A stretch of DNA of 8,160 nt from an uncultured Eubacteriales bacterium. GTDB lineage: Bacteria; Bacillota; Clostridia; Lachnospirales; CAG-274. Under the pieces are notes generated by a model. It did no database searches and had not been told where the DNA came from. It saw only the letters and a list, made by a program, of their open reading frames with translations. The stretch is from positions 1-8,160 of the forward strand of contig CABVAP010000105.1 in the NCBI GenBank assembly GCA_902496345.1. The letters run 5' to 3'. Shown here piece after piece: positions 6,556 to 8,160 of this stretch (position 1 is its first letter; each line of letters starts with the position of its first letter). The position numbers and the translations under genes are program-made.

Positions 6556-6560
6556 GTTTT

Positions 6561-6670
6561 TTCTTCTCTCGTCCAGACTATAACTGTCGGCTTTGGAATT
6601 TCACCAAATCATACCTAAAAAGGCTCGCAGGCTTTACTGCCGATAGGGAATTTCACCCTGCCCCGAAGAA
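6561..6670 (-). ncRNA. FMN riboswitch (RFN element)
   Basis: The minus strand carries the conserved RFN core in the right order: closing stem P1 TTCTTC (6670-6665) with GAAGAA (6566-6561), then GGGGCAGGGTGAAATTCCC (6664-6646), a CGGCAGTAAAGCCTGCGAGCC stretch split around 6623-6643, GATTTGGTGAAATTCC (6610-6595), AAAGCCGACAG and AGTCTGGA. The variable arm is very short (CCT-TTTT-AGG at 6623-6614). The aptamer binds FMN; with the terminator at 6483-6513 it should stop transcription of ribD-ribE-ribBA-ribH when FMN is plentiful. Confidence 0.97.
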
Positions 6671-6835
6671 CAAATATTAAGTTAAATTGTAAAACATCAT
6701 TTGCATTTCTTGTAAAACAAAAAATACAAATAATAAATAGCATCAGATGCTTAATTTTAGCAATGATTAAATCCAAACTGAAATATAGGTAAATTCAACC
6801 ACTTAATGTAGTAATTTACTTTATTTTTAAATCAA
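6671..6835 (-). other. Upstream region of the rib operon
   Basis: This AT-rich stretch lies between the CxxC protein gene and the riboswitch and should contain the rib promoter. I see only weak candidates (TTGCTA, 18 bases, TATTTA on the minus strand near 6761-6732) and make no firm call. It also holds a 13-base palindrome AGCATC-A-GATGCT (6739-6751) and an inverted repeat GTAAATT/AATTTAC (6789-6795 and 6813-6819). These may end the upstream transcript or bind a regulator. Confidence 0.4.
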
Positions 6836-7042
6836 TTATTTTGTTTCAAGATATTTATTGATTTCAGTAACAAGTTCATCAGCGTTAAGACCGTGAACAA
6901 AGCTAGCTTCTTCAAGAGTTTCGCCCTGAGCTGATGGACAGCCAACGCAGTGCATTCCTGCATTCATAAGGATAGCGATAATCCCTCTATCAATATTTAT
7001 CATATCTGCAATAATCATATCTTTTGTAACTGTAGCAGCCAT
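6836..7042 (-). CDS. DUF1858 redox-disulfide domain protein
   Basis: A 68-residue single-domain protein of the DUF1858 type, also known as the hybrid-cluster-protein-associated redox disulfide domain. It has a helical N-terminus (TKDMIIADMINIDRG), then GMHCVGCPSAQGETLEEA with Cys32 and Cys35 as a CxxC pair, then VHGLNADELVTEINKYL. The length is usual for stand-alone members. Such proteins are thought to act as small cytoplasmic thiol or electron carriers, but the partner is not known. The start has AGGAGG (7056-7051) eight bases upstream. A near-perfect sigma-A promoter lies about 100 bases ahead, so the gene is likely expressed in growing cells on its own. No neighbouring hybrid cluster protein gene is visible in this window. 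Confidence 0.88.
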   Translation of the reverse strand: MAATVTKDMIIADMINIDRGIIAILMNAGMHCVGCPSAQGETLEEASFVHGLNADELVTEINKYLETK

Positions 7043-7142
7043 TTACATATCCTCCTAGGAAAATATTTTATAATTTAATATTATCAAATAAGTATGTGTA
7101 GATTTATCAAAAAAATTCTAGCCACACAACCTTTATAAGCAT

Positions 7143-7171
7143 ATAATATACTTTAATTTATTAAATGTCAA
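7143..7171 (-). promoter_or_regulatory. Sigma-A promoter of the DUF1858 gene
   Basis: On the minus strand TTGACA (7171-7166), a 17-base spacer and TATTAT (7148-7143) match the vegetative consensus with one deviation. The start point should fall near 7136, giving a leader of about 94 bases. That leader contains TGTGTGG and CTACACA segments that can pair around a T-rich loop. Confidence 0.8.
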
Positions 7172-7240
7172 CTAATTTTTTATAATCAAAGAAAATACTG
7201 ACATTTAAGGACAAACAATCATTTATTTAGTAAAATTTCA

Positions 7241-7939
7241 TCATTCTTTTACGTTATCAATCCATTCGATACTAGGGAAATATTTAAAAAGTGCCTTTCC
7301 CAAAATTTTATCTTTATGAACATAGTAAGTTGAATCCCAAAATCTCGAATCTTTAGAGTTATTTCTGTTATCGCCAAGCATAAAGTAGCAATCTTCAGGG
7401 ACATTATAAGTAAGTTCCTGATTATAAGTAATATTGCCGTTTTCATCTTTACCCAAAAGTTCCATAGGTTCTTTTATAAAGTCGTCACGAAGAGGCTCTG
7501 TACTATCGTTAATATAAATTTTAGTATCGCCCTTGTCGTCTTTTTTAATTGTAACTTTTTCACCAGGCAAACCAATAACCCTTTTTATATAAAGTGTGTT
7601 TTCATCATCTGGATATTTAAAAACAGCTATATCATATCTTTCCGGTTCACCAAACACATAAGAAAGTCTTAATGCAACAAGTCTGTCCTGTTCTTTTATT
7701 GTATCAAGCATAGAGCCGGTTGGAACAACAGCATTTACTATAACAAAAGTTGTTATAAGATATGCAAGAACAACAGCCCCTGCAATAGTTACAATCCAAC
7801 TAAAAATTTCTCTACCAAGGCTACGTTTTTTTGTTTTTTTATCTGGATTTTCATTGGAGTCGTTCGCCACATTTTCCACGTCTGTTACGTTTGTGACTTT
7901 GTCATTATCTCCAATTCTTTCACTTTCATTATCTATCAT
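7241..7939 (-). CDS. lepB: Signal peptidase I
   Basis: Membrane-bound serine protease that removes signal peptides from exported proteins at the outer membrane face. The 232 residues comprise a charged, acidic cytoplasmic tail (1-44), one transmembrane segment (about 46-69) and the extracellular catalytic domain. The nucleophile is Ser76 in VPTGSM, the general base Lys119 in YIKRVIGLPGE, and the closing motif GDNRNNSKDSR (189-199) is intact. Domain layout is that of the Gram-positive Sip/LepB type. The start follows GAGGT (7950-7946) by six bases. The unusually polar N-terminal tail, rich in Asp, Asn and Glu, is longer than in many relatives and is likely variable. The gene appears to have its own promoter near 8010. 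Confidence 0.95.
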   Translation of the reverse strand: MIDNESERIGDNDKVTNVTDVENVANDSNENPDKKTKKRSLGREIFSWIVTIAGAVVLAYLITTFVIVNAVVPTGSMLDTIKEQDRLVALRLSYVFGEPERYDIAVFKYPDDENTLYIKRVIGLPGEKVTIKKDDKGDTKIYINDSTEPLRDDFIKEPMELLGKDENGNITYNQELTYNVPEDCYFMLGDNRNNSKDSRFWDSTYYVHKDKILGKALFKYFPSIEWIDNVKE

Positions 7940-8006
7940 TTTGATACCTCGCTTTTATGTATTTTTATTTTTTGCACTTTATTTTGAAAATCGCTATGTA
8001 CTTTTT

Positions 8007-8015
8007 AGTATAACA
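8007..8015 (-). promoter_or_regulatory. Probable extended -10 promoter of lepB
   Basis: The minus strand reads TGTTATACT, an extended -10 element (TGn followed by TATACT), about 68 bases before the lepB start codon. No good -35 hexamer is seen at the usual spacing, which extended -10 promoters tolerate. The transcript would start near 8000. Confidence 0.5.
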
Positions 8016-8086
8016 CACAAATCACAAAAATAACACTATTTTTTAAAATTTTTTAAAAATGCAAATTAGGGGTTGTAAAGACCTTT

Positions 8087-8118
8087 TTAAGACCGTGGGA
8101 CTTTGTCCCACCACCCCT
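8087..8118 (+). repeat. Dispersed hairpin repeat module B, copy 2
   Basis: Reads TTAAGACC, the hairpin GTGGGAC-TTT-GTCCCAC (8095-8111), then CACCCCT. It is the inverted counterpart of 102-132. One stem pair has changed from G-C to A-T on both arms, so pairing is kept. The bases before it (8062-8075, containing AAATTAGGGGTTGT) correspond to the flank of copy 1. Confidence 0.75.
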
Positions 8119-8121
8119 TTA

Positions 8122-8145
8122 AAACCGTGGGCTTTGCCCACACCC
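8122..8145 (+). repeat. Dispersed hairpin repeat module B, shortened tandem copy
   Basis: Directly after copy 2 comes AAACC, hairpin GTGGGC-TTT-GCCCAC (8127-8141), then ACCC. The stem is one pair shorter than in copy 2, again with both arms changed together. This gives a head-to-tail pair of hairpins in 55 bases that may continue beyond the window. Confidence 0.65.
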
Positions 8146-8160
8146 ACAAGCCTTTGAAAA

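Noticed and set aside
7249..7446. Open frame inside lepB in another frame
   Set aside because: Lies inside lepB, whose catalytic motifs are intact; no independent evidence.
1..8160. The inverted repeats at both window edges as the ends of one transposable element
   Set aside because: The enclosed genes are housekeeping genes in a conserved order, no transposase is present, and extra partial copies occur inside and in tandem, which fits dispersed repeats better.
1..8160. CRISPR array, tRNA or rRNA genes, prophage or secretion cargo
   Set aside because: No regularly spaced direct repeats, no cloverleaf or rRNA-like stretch and no phage-type genes were seen on either strand.

Overview
This AT-rich window (by eye about one third G+C) reads as chromosomal DNA of a low-GC Firmicute, most likely a member of the Clostridia. 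The signs are strong AGGAGG-type ribosome binding sites, a lipoprotein-alr-mazF block like the ydcC-alr-ndoA locus of Bacillus and the gerS-alr2 pair of Clostridioides difficile, and a riboflavin operon in the Bacillus/Clostridium gene order under an FMN riboswitch. The first gene resembles a spore-germination lipoprotein, which hints at a spore former but does not prove it. I cannot name the species.

Layout. Bases 1-223 are intergenic and packed with palindromic repeat modules. From 224 to 2505 three plus-strand genes follow: a GerS/YdcC-like lipoprotein, alanine racemase (alr) and a MazF/NdoA-type RNase toxin. No MazE antitoxin gene lies in front of mazF. Bases 2506-2813 are a convergent intergenic region holding a long hairpin, a second copy of one repeat module and a probable terminator. 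On the minus strand, the riboflavin operon runs from about 6670 down to 2814 in the order FMN riboswitch with terminator, ribD, ribE, ribBA, ribH. Upstream of it, also on the minus strand, lie a 68-residue CxxC redox-type protein (DUF1858 family) with a textbook sigma-A promoter, and then signal peptidase I (lepB). The window ends in more copies of the hairpin repeat seen at its start.

How it works together. RibBA makes both early intermediates (from GTP and from ribulose 5-phosphate), RibD deaminates and reduces the pyrimidine branch, RibH makes lumazine and RibE makes riboflavin. The set is complete except for the phosphatase, which is normally encoded elsewhere. FMN binding to the leader should favour the terminator and switch the operon off. 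The alr block supplies D-alanine for the cell wall next to a probable cortex or germination lipoprotein and a growth-arrest RNase.

Novelty. I see no clearly new multi-gene system. The observations most worth following are a family of modular hairpin repeats whose stems covary between copies, the missing mazE, and the structured expression platform and internal gap of the rib operon.
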